Part shown: in pieces, positions 46,076 to 56,200 of the stretch
Layout of the letters: every line of letters begins with the position of its first letter
Numbering within the stretch: position 1 is the stretch's first letter
Assembly: GCA_963713505.1 (NCBI GenBank)
Contig: CAVQMC010000029.1
Coordinates: 1-64,000 of the forward strand
Direction of reading: 5' to 3'
Source: CAVQMC01 sp963713505
Lineage (GTDB): Bacteria > Bacteroidota > Ignavibacteria > Ignavibacteriales > Ignavibacteriaceae
DNA: 64,000 nt
The notes under the pieces: generated by a model
Databases searched by the model: none
The model's input: the letters and a program-made list of their open reading frames with translations, nothing else
What the model was told of the DNA's origin: nothing
Position numbers and translations under genes: made by a program

Positions 46076-47707
46076 TTGCTGAATTATGTTTGGCTGGCGT
46101 TAATTATTTTAGGAATTGGTACTGCAGTCACAACCGACTTTATAAACCAAAACCAAAATAAATACCGGAACAATGAAGCAATTCCAATTGAGATTTACTT
46201 TAACAAAGCTTTTACTTCGGATTCATCCCAAATCTATAATGCTGATATAATTCTTACAAAATCGATCTTAAAGAAATTTTACAAAGTTGATATTGTCAAA
46301 GGCTTAAAAATACCCGCTAAGATTAAATACAATAAAAATGATAAAAAAATAAATGCAGATTTAACAATTACAAAAAATGATCCTGAAATATTAAATGAAA
46401 TGGCCGGTGCTTCCGGTGAAAAAAATGATCTTGCCGGTTCTATTAAAAATTTAAATTTAATAAATAACAACTCAGCTAATGCTTCTATTGTTTTTGAAGA
46501 AGTATCTTTTTTAAAGTTAAAGGATATTACTAATTCTGTAATAGATTATGCCGGAACTGCAGTCCAAATTGCATTAGGATTAATTGGAATAATGGCTTTG
46601 TGGCTTGGAGTTATGAAAGTAGCTGAAGACGCCGGATTAATTGCAGTAATCGCAAAACTTTTAAAACCGATAACAAAAAGATTATTTCCGGATGTTCCGT
46701 CAGATCATCCGGCAATGGGTTCGATGATTATGAATATGTCTGCAAATATGCTTGGATTGGGAAATGCTGCAACTCCGTTTGGATTAAAAGCGATGGAAGA
46801 ATTAAATGATCTTAATCCTAAAAAAGATACAGCTTCCAACGCAATGTGTACTTTTTTAGCGATAAATACAGCGGGCTTAACTTTAATTCCTGCAACTGCA
46901 ATTGCTGTAAGAGCAGCTGCTGGGAGTTCAGAACCTGCAATAATTATTGGCACATCAATATTTGGAGCAGGCTGTGCTACAATTGCCGGAATTGCTGCGG
47001 CAAAAATATTAGAAAAATTTCCCATTAAAAAAGGCGGCTTTTCAGATTGGTGGAAAAGTATACGTAAAATATTTTTTACCTTATCCGGAATAATATTATT
47101 TGTCCTGCTTTATGTATTTACTGGATTTGGAAAAATAGTCAGTAATATTTTTAGTTTTATTAATCCTGACTCATTTAAAAATTTTATTCAAATATTTTCA
47201 ACATTAGCTATCCCTGTATTAATTTTAGTTTTTATTACATATGGTGCAATTAAAAAAGTTAAAGTTTATGAACGATTTGTGGAAGGAGCAAAAGAAGGAT
47301 TTAATATTGCCGTACGAATAATTCCATATCTAGTTGCAATGTTGATGGCAATAGGAATATTTAGGGCAGGCGGAGCAATGCATTGGCTTGCAGTAATTTT
47401 AAAACCATTTACAGATTTTATCGGTATGCCGGCAGAGGCTTTACCTATGGCATTGATGAGACCTTTATCCGGGAGCGGATCTTTAGGAATAATGACTGAT
47501 ATTATGTCTGTCCATGGTCCTGATTCTTTAATAGGAATTATGACTTCAACTTTTTATGGAAGTACGGAAACAACTTTTTACGTGTTGGCAGTTTATTTCG
47601 GAGCAATAAATATTCGTAATACAAGACATGCTTTACCTGCCGGTTTAATTGCTGATATAGCTGGAATTTTGGGAGCGGTTTTCATTGTCCGGTTATTATT
47701 TGGCTGA
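46076..47707 (+). CDS. Fused SpmA-SpmB spore-maturation-type membrane protein
   Basis: A 543-residue protein with a TTG start. After TM1 there is a soluble insert of about 130 residues (35-165), then two nucleoside-recognition (Gate) domains. The SpmA half has YAGTAVQIALGLIGIMALWL and MNMSANMLGLGNAATPFGLK with AINTAGLTLIPATAIAVRA; the SpmB half has RIIPYLVAMLMAIGIFRAGG, MALMRPLSGSGSLGIM and GSTETTFYVLAVYFGAINIR. Firmicutes use SpmA and SpmB as separate proteins in spore core dehydration; this fused form is found in non-sporulating lineages and its transport role is unproven. It directly follows the amidase gene. Confidence 0.88.
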   Translation: MLNYVWLALIILGIGTAVTTDFINQNQNKYRNNEAIPIEIYFNKAFTSDSSQIYNADIILTKSILKKFYKVDIVKGLKIPAKIKYNKNDKKINADLTITKNDPEILNEMAGASGEKNDLAGSIKNLNLINNNSANASIVFEEVSFLKLKDITNSVIDYAGTAVQIALGLIGIMALWLGVMKVAEDAGLIAVIAKLLKPITKRLFPDVPSDHPAMGSMIMNMSANMLGLGNAATPFGLKAMEELNDLNPKKDTASNAMCTFLAINTAGLTLIPATAIAVRAAAGSSEPAIIIGTSIFGAGCATIAGIAAAKILEKFPIKKGGFSDWWKSIRKIFFTLSGIILFVLLYVFTGFGKIVSNIFSFINPDSFKNFIQIFSTLAIPVLILVFITYGAIKKVKVYERFVEGAKEGFNIAVRIIPYLVAMLMAIGIFRAGGAMHWLAVILKPFTDFIGMPAEALPMALMRPLSGSGSLGIMTDIMSVHGPDSLIGIMTSTFYGSTETTFYVLAVYFGAINIRNTRHALPAGLIADIAGILGAVFIVRLLFG

Positions 47708-47752
47708 AGTTAATTAATATTATAAAATTATCTAATTTCTGAAGTTATTATT

Positions 47753-48703
47753 ATGGAAGTATTTATAACTAGAAGCATTCCTGAGATTGGAATTTCTTAC
47801 TTAAAGAAAAATGGTTTTAAAGTAACTATTAATAAAAATGATAAAGCATTATCAAAAAAAGAATTAATTTCAAAAATTAAAAATGCTGATGCAGTTATTT
47901 CTTTACTTAGTGATAAAATCGATAAAGAAATAATTGGTAAAATGGAAAGATGTAAAATAATAGCTAACTATGCCGTTGGTTTCAATAATATAGATGTTGA
48001 ATATGCTAAAAAGAAAAATATTATTGTTACAAATACTCCTTATGTATTAACTGATTCAACCGCCGATCTTGCATTTACTCTTTTACTTGCCGCTGCCAGG
48101 AGAATGAAAGAAGGGGAAAAACTTATCCGCGAAAAGAAGTTTAAAGGTTGGGAGCCTAAACTTCTTCTGGGGATTGAATTAAATAATAAAGTATTGGGAA
48201 TTGTCGGTGCAGGAAGAATTGGTTCAGCTGTTGCAAGAAGAGCCAAAGCATTCGGGATGAAAATAATCTATAATTCACGAACAAAAAATCTTTCATTAGA
48301 AAAAGAATTAAAAGCTAAAAAAGTCACTTTAAATAATTTATTAAAGAATTCGGATTTCATTTCTCTTCATGTTCCATTAACAGACAAAACATTTCATTTA
48401 ATAAATAAAAAGAATTTAAAATTACTAAAAAGAAAATGTGTTTTTATAAATACTGCAAGGGGAGAAATTGTAGAGGAAAAAGAATTAATTAAATTATTAA
48501 AAAGCAAAAAAATATTTGCTGCCGGATTTGATGTTTATGAAAATGAACCCCAAATTAATTCTGAATTATTAAAACTTGATAATGTAATTTTATTACCTCA
48601 TTTAGGTAGTGGAACTTTTGAAGCAAGAAATGAAATGTCTTTACTGGCTGCTAAAAACGTTGTAAATGTTTTGAAGAAAAAATCACCGATTACTCCTGTT
48701 TAA
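47753..48703 (+). CDS. D-isomer-specific 2-hydroxyacid dehydrogenase (glyoxylate-reductase-like)
   Basis: A 316-residue NAD(P)-dependent enzyme. The substrate domain starts MEVFITRSIPEIGISYLKKN, the cofactor fold is VLGIVGAGRIGSAVARRAKA (GxGxxG), and the active site has CVFINTARGEIVEEKELIKL (catalytic Arg), GFDVYENEPQINSELL (Glu) and NVILLPHLGSGTFEARNEMS (His). This is the GyaR/2-hydroxyacid dehydrogenase pattern. Glyoxylate or hydroxypyruvate reduction to glycolate or D-glycerate is the common activity, but phosphoglycerate- or lactate-like specificity cannot be ruled out. It is followed by alanine dehydrogenase, 88 bases downstream. Confidence 0.85.
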   Translation: MEVFITRSIPEIGISYLKKNGFKVTINKNDKALSKKELISKIKNADAVISLLSDKIDKEIIGKMERCKIIANYAVGFNNIDVEYAKKKNIIVTNTPYVLTDSTADLAFTLLLAAARRMKEGEKLIREKKFKGWEPKLLLGIELNNKVLGIVGAGRIGSAVARRAKAFGMKIIYNSRTKNLSLEKELKAKKVTLNNLLKNSDFISLHVPLTDKTFHLINKKNLKLLKRKCVFINTARGEIVEEKELIKLLKSKKIFAAGFDVYENEPQINSELLKLDNVILLPHLGSGTFEARNEMSLLAAKNVVNVLKKKSPITPV

Positions 48704-48791
48704 GCAATTATTGTCTCAACTAAACTGTAAGAAATTTGTTGAATCTCTTGCCTGGTTTAGGTAGTTTTAATATAGAAAAAATAGAAATTTT

Positions 48792-49913
48792 ATGAGAATT
48801 GGAATACCAAAAGAAAATCTAAATGAAGAAAAAAGAGTAGCGCTAGCTCCGGCTGGTGTGGATTCATTAGTGCGCGCCGGTCACACCGTTTATATCGAAA
48901 GCAGTGCGGGAGAAGGCAGTCATTTTAGTGATGAAGATTATGCCAAAACCGGAGCAACAATCGTATATACAAAGGAAGAAGCAATTCGACGAGCTGAAAT
49001 GATTGTTAAAGTTGCGCCTTTAACTGATTCCGAAATCGATATGCTGCAAGAAACCCAGATCCTGTTTTCTTTTCTTCATCTTGCAATAGGTAAAAAGAAT
49101 ACAATAGACAAACTACTTGATAAAAAAATTACGGCTATAGGATATGAATTAATTGAAAAAGAGAATAGACTCCCTGTTTTACATTCTATGAGCGAAATAG
49201 CCGGACAATTATCAATTCAGGTTGCAGAACAATATTTGGAAAGTTACAGAGTTGGCGGAAGAGGAATTTTGCTGGGTGGAATTACAGGCGTTGCGCCTGC
49301 AGCAGTGGTTATTTTGGGTGCAGGTGTTGTAGGTACAACAGCTGCAAGAGCTGCTTTAGGCAGAGGAGCTCAAGTAATTGTAATAGATAAAGACTTAAAT
49401 CGACTAAGAAAAATTGATGCTAATTTTAGGAAAAAAGTTACAACGGTAATGGCAAATCCGTATACAATTTCCAGAGGCGTTAAATTTGCTGATGTATTAA
49501 TTGGCGCTGTTCTAATTAAAGGTGAAAAAACACCTCATATAGTTACAGAAGAGATGGTTAGCCAAATGAAAAAAGGTGCAGTTATTGTTGATGTATCTAT
49601 TGATCAGGGCGGATGTATTGAGACCAGCCATATTACTACTATCTCGGATCCTGTCTTTGAAAAATATGATGTGACTCATTATTGTGTCTCAAATATGCCT
49701 GCATTAGTTTCCCGTACTGCAAGTTATGGCCTGAATAATGCAGCTCTTGGTTATATTCAAGATATTGCAGATAACGGTCTTGCAAATGCTTTACTTGGTG
49801 ATCAGGGTCTCGCAAAAGGTGTATGTACTTATAAAGGCTATTGCAGTAATGAATCTTTAGCTAATAATTTCAACCTTGAATATAGAAGGTTAAGGATTTT
49901 CTCTACTAATTAA
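48792..49913 (+). CDS. ald: Alanine dehydrogenase
   Basis: A 373-residue enzyme. MRIGIPKENLNEEKRVALAP begins it, and HSMSEIAGQLSIQVAEQYLE with GGITGVAPAAVVILGAGVVG (nucleotide-binding GxGxxG) and VDVSIDQGGCIETSHITTIS (catalytic Asp) and HYCVSNMPALVSRTASYGLN are typical. Length is that of Ald (about 370). It catalyses NAD-linked deamination of L-alanine to pyruvate and ammonia, reversibly. There is no close match to PNT transhydrogenase, its relative, because the membrane part is missing. Confidence 0.92.
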   Translation: MRIGIPKENLNEEKRVALAPAGVDSLVRAGHTVYIESSAGEGSHFSDEDYAKTGATIVYTKEEAIRRAEMIVKVAPLTDSEIDMLQETQILFSFLHLAIGKKNTIDKLLDKKITAIGYELIEKENRLPVLHSMSEIAGQLSIQVAEQYLESYRVGGRGILLGGITGVAPAAVVILGAGVVGTTAARAALGRGAQVIVIDKDLNRLRKIDANFRKKVTTVMANPYTISRGVKFADVLIGAVLIKGEKTPHIVTEEMVSQMKKGAVIVDVSIDQGGCIETSHITTISDPVFEKYDVTHYCVSNMPALVSRTASYGLNNAALGYIQDIADNGLANALLGDQGLAKGVCTYKGYCSNESLANNFNLEYRRLRIFSTN

Positions 49914-49986
49914 TTTTTATTGCCTGGTTTAATTTATTAACAATATTTAATTTTTATTTGTAAAAAGTATCAGAAGCGTGGAAAAT

Positions 49987-51342
49987 ATGACAGATATCGA
50001 AGAAATAAAATCGAATGTTCAAGTACCTTCCAATTTATTAAAAATTTATAGAAAGAAGGTTGTAACTTCAGACGAAGCAGTGAGAGTTATTAAATCCGGT
50101 GATAAAATTATCGTTCAGCCAGGATGCGGTGTTCCTCTTGAATTAATTAGAGCAATGGTTCGGAGAAAAGACGAACTTTTTGATGTAACAATTTATCATA
50201 TTCTTGTAGTCGGACACCTTCCATATACTGAACCAGGAATGGAAAAGCATTTTAAACATAAAGCCTTTTTTATCGGCGGCAATACAAGAAAAGCAGTAAA
50301 TGAAGGACGGGCTGAATTTATTCCAATATTTTTATCTGATGTAACATTATTATTTAAAAAAGGAATAATTAAACCTGATGTTGCTTTAATCCATGTTTCT
50401 CTGCCTGATGAACATGGATTCTGCAGTTACGGTGTTGATGTAGGAAATATTAAAACTCCGGCTGAAAAATCTAAAATAATAATTGCTCAGGTTAACAAAC
50501 AAATGCCCAGGACTTTAGGGGATAGTTTCATTCATATAAATAAAATTAATTATATAGTAGAATGTGACGAGCCCATACAGGAACTTCCTCAAGTTGATCC
50601 AAACTCTGGTAAAGAAATGATTGAGATTTACGATAAAATCGGACTTTATATTGCCGATATGATAGAAGATGGATCTACTCTTCAAATGGGAATTGGAGCA
50701 ATTCCCGACTCTGTAATGAAATATTTAAAGAATAGAAAAGATCTTGGAATTCATACAGAGATGTTTTCGGATGGTGTAATTGAATTGGTTGAAGAGGGTA
50801 TTATAAATGGCGAAAAGAAAACATTACACCCAGGTAAAATAATTGCAGGCTTCGTGCTTGGAACTAAAAAAACATATGATTTTATAGATAATAATCCTAT
50901 AATAGAGTTCCATCGTCAAGAATATGTAAATGACCCATTTATTATTGCACAAAATAAAAAAATGGTAGCAATAAACTCTGCTATTGAAATTGATTTAACA
51001 GGCCAGGTTTGTTCGGATTCAATTGGAACGCGCTTTTACAGCGGAATTGGCGGTCAGGTTGATTTCATTCGCGGCGCTGCTCACTCCGAAGATGGAAAGC
51101 CCATAATTGCACTGCCTTCTACCACAAAAGATGGAAAAATTTCTAGGATTGTGCCAATGCTTCACCCCGGGGCAGGAGTTGTAACTTCCAGGGGAGATGT
51201 ACATTATGTAGTAACCGAATTTGGCACTGCTCAATTATTCGGTAAAAGTGTAAAAGAAAGAGTGAAGGCATTAATCAATATTGCTCACCCTAAGTTTAGG
51301 GATGAACTTTTAGCTTATGCCCAAAAGAACTTGAATTTATAA
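49987..51342 (+). CDS. Acetyl-CoA hydrolase/CoA-transferase family protein
   Basis: A 451-residue protein from ATG 49987; GTG 49978 would add three residues and is possible. It has KIIVQPGCGVPLELIRAMVR, DVALIHVSLPDEHGFCSYGV, LQMGIGAIPDSVMKYLKNRK, LGIHTEMFSDGVIELVEEGI (catalytic Glu region) and IALPSTTKDGKISRIVPMLH with GAGVVTSRGDVHYVVTEFGT. These are the motifs of the class I CoA-transferase family that includes 4-hydroxybutyrate/acetate CoA-transferase and acetyl-CoA hydrolase. It moves CoA between short-chain acyl-CoA and acetate or similar acids. Its neighbours (2-hydroxyacid and alanine dehydrogenases) suggest pyruvate/acetate metabolism. Confidence 0.87.
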   Translation: MTDIEEIKSNVQVPSNLLKIYRKKVVTSDEAVRVIKSGDKIIVQPGCGVPLELIRAMVRRKDELFDVTIYHILVVGHLPYTEPGMEKHFKHKAFFIGGNTRKAVNEGRAEFIPIFLSDVTLLFKKGIIKPDVALIHVSLPDEHGFCSYGVDVGNIKTPAEKSKIIIAQVNKQMPRTLGDSFIHINKINYIVECDEPIQELPQVDPNSGKEMIEIYDKIGLYIADMIEDGSTLQMGIGAIPDSVMKYLKNRKDLGIHTEMFSDGVIELVEEGIINGEKKTLHPGKIIAGFVLGTKKTYDFIDNNPIIEFHRQEYVNDPFIIAQNKKMVAINSAIEIDLTGQVCSDSIGTRFYSGIGGQVDFIRGAAHSEDGKPIIALPSTTKDGKISRIVPMLHPGAGVVTSRGDVHYVVTEFGTAQLFGKSVKERVKALINIAHPKFRDELLAYAQKNLNL

Positions 51343-51468
51343 GTTCATTAATTAAATGGGTTCCTATCTATAAGATTTGAGATTTGCTGTTAATTTTTCT
51401 TTTTTAACCCATTGTATTGATTAAAATTAATTTTACATTAAATTAGTAAGATCGAAAAAAAATAAAAT

Positions 51469-52158
51469 ATGATCGGAGTAATTGGAGACATACACGGCTG
51501 CTTTCACACTTTGATGGAATTGATAGATCAAATTGAAAGCAAGCATCCTGGAATTAAATTATACTCGGTTGGTGATTTAGTTGATCGCGGTAAATTTAGT
51601 TTTGAAGTAGTAGATTATTTTATTAAAAACGATATTAAATTCACAATGGGAAATCATGAATATATGTTTAATGCATATATAAATAATCCTAATAGTGAAA
51701 TGGGAAGAGCCTGGAATTTTAATGGAGCAGAAGCTACTCTTTTATCTTACAGTACTAGAATCGATGAAGTTAAAAATCATCTAAAGGTAATATCTAAAGC
51801 TCCTCTATTCTTAAATCTAAATGATTGCTTTATTTCCCATGCAGGTATAAGCAGATATTACGAATCGAAACTTTCACAAGATCCATTAAGTGACATAGAA
51901 TATCTTCAAGTTGTAATGAAAACCGACATAGAAAGTGAACACGGAGTTTTGTGGACAAGAGATAAGTTAATAGATTTGGGTAAATTGCAGTTAGTGGGGC
52001 ATACACGACATTCTAGTGTTTTTTACCATAAAACTAATAATGTAACATACATAGATACTTCAGCTTTTACCGGAAATAAATTAAGTGCTGTAATAATTGA
52101 AGATAATCTTGTTGTTGAAACAATATCAGTTCCAACCATTCCTGAAGATATTGAATAA
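51469..52158 (+). CDS. Metallophosphoesterase (PrpA/ApaH-type)
   Basis: A 229-residue calcineurin-like phosphatase. MIGVIGDIHGCFHTLMELID carries GDIHG, LYSVGDLVDRGKFSFEVVDY carries GDxVDRG, IKFTMGNHEYMFNAYINN carries GNHE, and LQLVGHTRHSSVFYH the GHT metal site. This matches bacterial serine/threonine protein phosphatases of the PP1-like PrpA group or symmetric diadenosine tetraphosphatase; the length of 229 suits the former. Stand-alone gene, 127 bases after the CoA-transferase gene. Confidence 0.85.
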   Translation: MIGVIGDIHGCFHTLMELIDQIESKHPGIKLYSVGDLVDRGKFSFEVVDYFIKNDIKFTMGNHEYMFNAYINNPNSEMGRAWNFNGAEATLLSYSTRIDEVKNHLKVISKAPLFLNLNDCFISHAGISRYYESKLSQDPLSDIEYLQVVMKTDIESEHGVLWTRDKLIDLGKLQLVGHTRHSSVFYHKTNNVTYIDTSAFTGNKLSAVIIEDNLVVETISVPTIPEDIE

Positions 52159-52251
52159 TATTTATCTTTTTTCTTAATTTTTTAACAATTAGATTATCAT
52201 TAATTTAATTCATGTGTAAATTATTTATAATTTAATTTAGGGGGTTAGGTA

Positions 52252-53199
52252 ATGAATAAAAAGCTAAGTATAATATTATTAATTTCATTTTGTTATTTCT
52301 TTATTTTGTCATCTTGTTCCGATAATAATTCTCCTGTTGCACCTCCGGCAAATCAAACAAATAATCCAACATTAGTAAATACAGCAAATACATTTAGTTT
52401 TACTGTTGATGCGCAATCCTTTGATTATATTAAAACTGAAAACATAAATTTTTCATTAGATTCTTTGGTATATGCATTAACTGTTTCAAATTATTCCGGT
52501 GGTTATGCTGTATTTAAAATTTTAGATTCAGTAAAAAATGTACTTAGGGTTGATTCTGTAACCTCCAATACTGTATTAACTAATGTGAATTTAAATATTA
52601 ATCATCCTTCCCAAGTTTCTATTTCTTTAAATAGGTTTTCCGGAAGTCTAACTGTTGTATTCGTTGCAAAACAATCTTCCTCAACATTTTATAAAACTGA
52701 TTTTCCCAATATGATCGGTGACAGTTGGACTTATTCTGTTTATGACAGTCTTGCAGATGAATTAGATACGGTAAATGTGAATATTGCAGGAGAAAAGATT
52801 TTACCTAGTTCTGTTATCTCAAAAATTTGGACTTTTGAAGGCGGTAATTTTAATGATACAAACTACTTTGCATTTTATGGTGACACATTAAAAATTTTCA
52901 AGAAAGATGATCTCGTTTATCCAGCAGAACAAATAATATTTCCGTTATTCCCAAACAAAGTTTGGGGAAGCTACGGCGACACAAGCAGAGTTAAATCTGT
53001 TGAAATGATTGATGTGGAAGCTGGAAATTTCAGTAATGCTTACCATATTAACAGGAATGCTTATAGTTTAAATTTCCAATTATTAGAAGATATTTGGCTG
53101 GTTCCAGGAGTTGGAATAGTTAAAAAGAATAAATTTGAAGTTTCTTTAGGCCCGGTAGAAAATTCCAATTGGAAATTATTAAATTATAATATTAAATAA
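52252..53199 (+). CDS. Hypothetical lipoprotein
   Basis: A 315-residue protein. The signal MNKKLSIILLISFCYFFILS ends in the lipobox LSSC (Cys22), then SDNNSPVAPPANQTNNPTL, a Ser/Pro/Asn linker of outer-membrane lipoproteins. The rest is beta-strand-rich (FKILDSVKNVLRVDSVTSN, YSVYDSLADELDTVNVNIAG) and ends in WLVPGVGIVKKNKFEVSL, a phrase shared by many Bacteroidota lipoproteins of unknown role. GGGGG(T)T near 52240-52246 may be the ribosome site. It is convergent with the AAA+ gene with only four bases between them. Confidence 0.65.
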   Translation: MNKKLSIILLISFCYFFILSSCSDNNSPVAPPANQTNNPTLVNTANTFSFTVDAQSFDYIKTENINFSLDSLVYALTVSNYSGGYAVFKILDSVKNVLRVDSVTSNTVLTNVNLNINHPSQVSISLNRFSGSLTVVFVAKQSSSTFYKTDFPNMIGDSWTYSVYDSLADELDTVNVNIAGEKILPSSVISKIWTFEGGNFNDTNYFAFYGDTLKIFKKDDLVYPAEQIIFPLFPNKVWGSYGDTSRVKSVEMIDVEAGNFSNAYHINRNAYSLNFQLLEDIWLVPGVGIVKKNKFEVSLGPVENSNWKLLNYNIK

Positions 53200-53203
53200 A
53201 TGA

Positions 53204-56200
53204 TTATAACTCATTAAAATCAATTTTTTCAACATCATTTATTGTTATTGTAACGAGATCTTCGTCCTTAATATCAGCGAGCGTTAATAGTCTCTCTTCC
53301 TGATTGCTTATAGCTTTGTACAAAATATTTCTTACTGTTCTTGCGTTTCCAAAATTTTTATCTCTATAATTATAAAGAACAGAACAAAGATCAAGCATTA
53401 ATTGCCAGGCACCTTCATCAAGTACATATCCGTTTTCTTCAGATATATGAAGAGCTATTTCCAGCATTTCGCGTGGAGTGAAATCATTGAATGTAAAATT
53501 ATTTCCAAACCTTGACTGCAGTCCAGGATTTGAATTTAAAAATTCTTTCATTTCATCGGGCGGTCCGGCTGCTATAACTATCAATTTATCCTGGTAATCT
53601 TCCATTTTTTTAATTAAAGTTTCAATAGCTTCGTTACCGAAATCCAGGCTTCCTTTTGATAATGTGTAAGCTTCGTCAATAAATAACGTTCCGCCGATTG
53701 CTTTTTCTATAATAGATATAGTTTTTGCAGATGTTTGACCTTCGTAACCCGCAACCAGTGCAGAACGGTCTACTTCAACAAGATGACCTTTTTCAAGCAA
53801 TCCCATCTCTCTGAAAATTTTACTTAATAATCTCGCAACAACTGTTTTACCTGTTCCAGGATTTCCGACAAAAACAGAGTGAAGGTTTTTAGTCATTACA
53901 TTCATTCCGCGGGATCTCCGGATTTTAGCAACCTTTAAACTAGTTATAAGTTTATTCACTTGTTTTTTTACAGAATCAATTCCTGCAAGAGAGTTCAATT
54001 CATCTAAATATTGATTTAATAATTCCTGATCACCCTCCGAAGTTACATTTTCTTTTTGTTTCTTTGAAAATATTAAATCCTTGATATCATCTATTCTGAT
54101 TGTCTGTATTTCTTTTTCTGTCCTTTTTGAGGAAGGAATATCTGCAATTCTTAATAAATGATTCTTTAAAGTATCCTCGACTGCTGTTCTAATAAATCTT
54201 GCATTTCCAAAATTTTTATCACGGTTCCGGTAAACTTTATTAAAATATTTTTTTAATTGCTCTTTAACTGTTACATCTAATAAATGATTTTTAGATTTTA
54301 TTTGATTATCGGCAATTTCAAATAATTCATCGGGAGAATAATCCTCAAAAGTAATTAATTTTGAAAATCTAGATTTTATTCCGGGATTGCTGTTTAGAAA
54401 CTGATTCATTTCATTAGTATAACCGGCAGCAATAACTAAGAATTTTCCTCTATCATCTTCCATTCGTTTTATCAAAGTATCTATGACTTCCGAACCAAAA
54501 TCATCTCCAGAGGATTTTTTTGTTAACGAATAAGCTTCATCAATAAATAAAGTTCCACCTATAGCCTTATCAATTAAAGCCGAAGTTTTAATTGCAGTTT
54601 GACCGACATATCCGCCGACTAAAGATTGTCTATCAACTTCAACCAAATGACCTTTGGGAAGAATTCCAAGTGCGTTATATATTTGAGAAAATAATCTAGC
54701 AACTGTTGTTTTTCCTGTTCCGGGATTTCCTACAAAAACAAAATGAGAATTAAATTTTTCGTAAAGATTTTCATTTTGATCCGAATAAAACTTTGCAAGT
54801 TTAACAATTTCAGTAATCTCTTCTTTTACATTCTTTAATCCAACTAAGTCATTTACTTTTTTCAGTAATTCATTCAGGGCTTCATTATCGATTTTAAATT
54901 GATAATTAGAATCTGACGATGAACCTAAAGTTAATTCTAAATCATCTTTTGTAATTGTAGTTAATAGTTTTTTTGTCCTTACATCTTTAGGATACTTCAA
55001 ACATCTTTTACTTAAATTAACTTTTGCTTCATTAAAATAATTTCTAACTAATCTTGCATTTCCGAATGAAGAGTCTCTGTTTTTGTAATTATTTGTAAAT
55101 TTCGATTTAAGTAAATTTAAAGCATCTTCGTCTAAGCTGTAATTTTCTTTTGAAGCAATTAAATTAAAAATTTTGGCAAGTTCATCCGGATTGTAATCAT
55201 CAAAATAAAAAATATGGTTAAACCTGGATTTTAACCCTGGATTTGAATTAATAAATGATGTCATTTGATCCGGGTAACCTGCAGCAATTACGGCAAATTC
55301 TCCGTTGTTATCTTCCATCCTTTTTAGAAGGATTTCCAAAGCTTCATTTCCAAAATCTTGTCCATTATTATTTTTAACTAATGTATAAGCTTCATCAATA
55401 AATAGTAAACCTCCTAAAGCTTCCTTAATTACTTTTTCGGTTTTCTGAGCTGTTTCGCCTATATATTGCCCAACCAGGGCAGCGCGGTCAACTTCAATCA
55501 CGTGTCCGTTTTTTAATAATCCTATTGACTTAAATATTTTACCAAGAAGTCTTGCAATAGAAGTTTTGCCTGTTCCTGGTTTTCCTAAGAAAATACAATT
55601 AAATGAGGTCTTTTCGTCTTCTTGCAATCCAAGTCTTTTTCTCTCATTTACAAATTGAAGGTAATCGATAAAATCTTTCATCGATTGTTTAACTTTTCCT
55701 AATCCTATATATTCATTCAGTTCACTCATTAATTCTTCAAGCGGCTGATCTTCAGACATTTTATTTGAAGCATCAACAACAGAAAACGGCTGTTCTGTTT
55801 TTGGCCTATCAGTATCTTCTTTAGGAATATCAAACTCATCTGTTTTTTCAAAATTTACTGATTCTGAATTTCCTACCAAAAACCATCTTGAAAAAACCGG
55901 TTTGCCTGTTAAATGAATTTCTACCTTTCCTTGGCCTCTGTTCCAAAAACCGGGAACTTCTGTTCCCCAGCTTTGAACAAACTCTACCATTCTCCATTCT
56001 TTATGAAGATTTAGAATAAAATTATTTCTTCCTACTTCTTTATCATTTAAATACCAAATTGCTTTGCCTTTTACCTCAAGAGTTCGCTTTCCATAAAAAG
56101 GATTCTTCACAACCACTTCAATTCCTATGTAACGAATATTTTCTTCATTAAATTTTAAAAGATAGGTTCTTCGTTTTGATCTTAAATTATCCAGAACATC

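Noticed and set aside
46705..47025. Long minus-strand open frame opposite SpmA-SpmB
   Set aside because: It mirrors the Ala/Ile-rich membrane coding sequence and shows no family motifs; the plus frame has clear SpmA/SpmB motifs.
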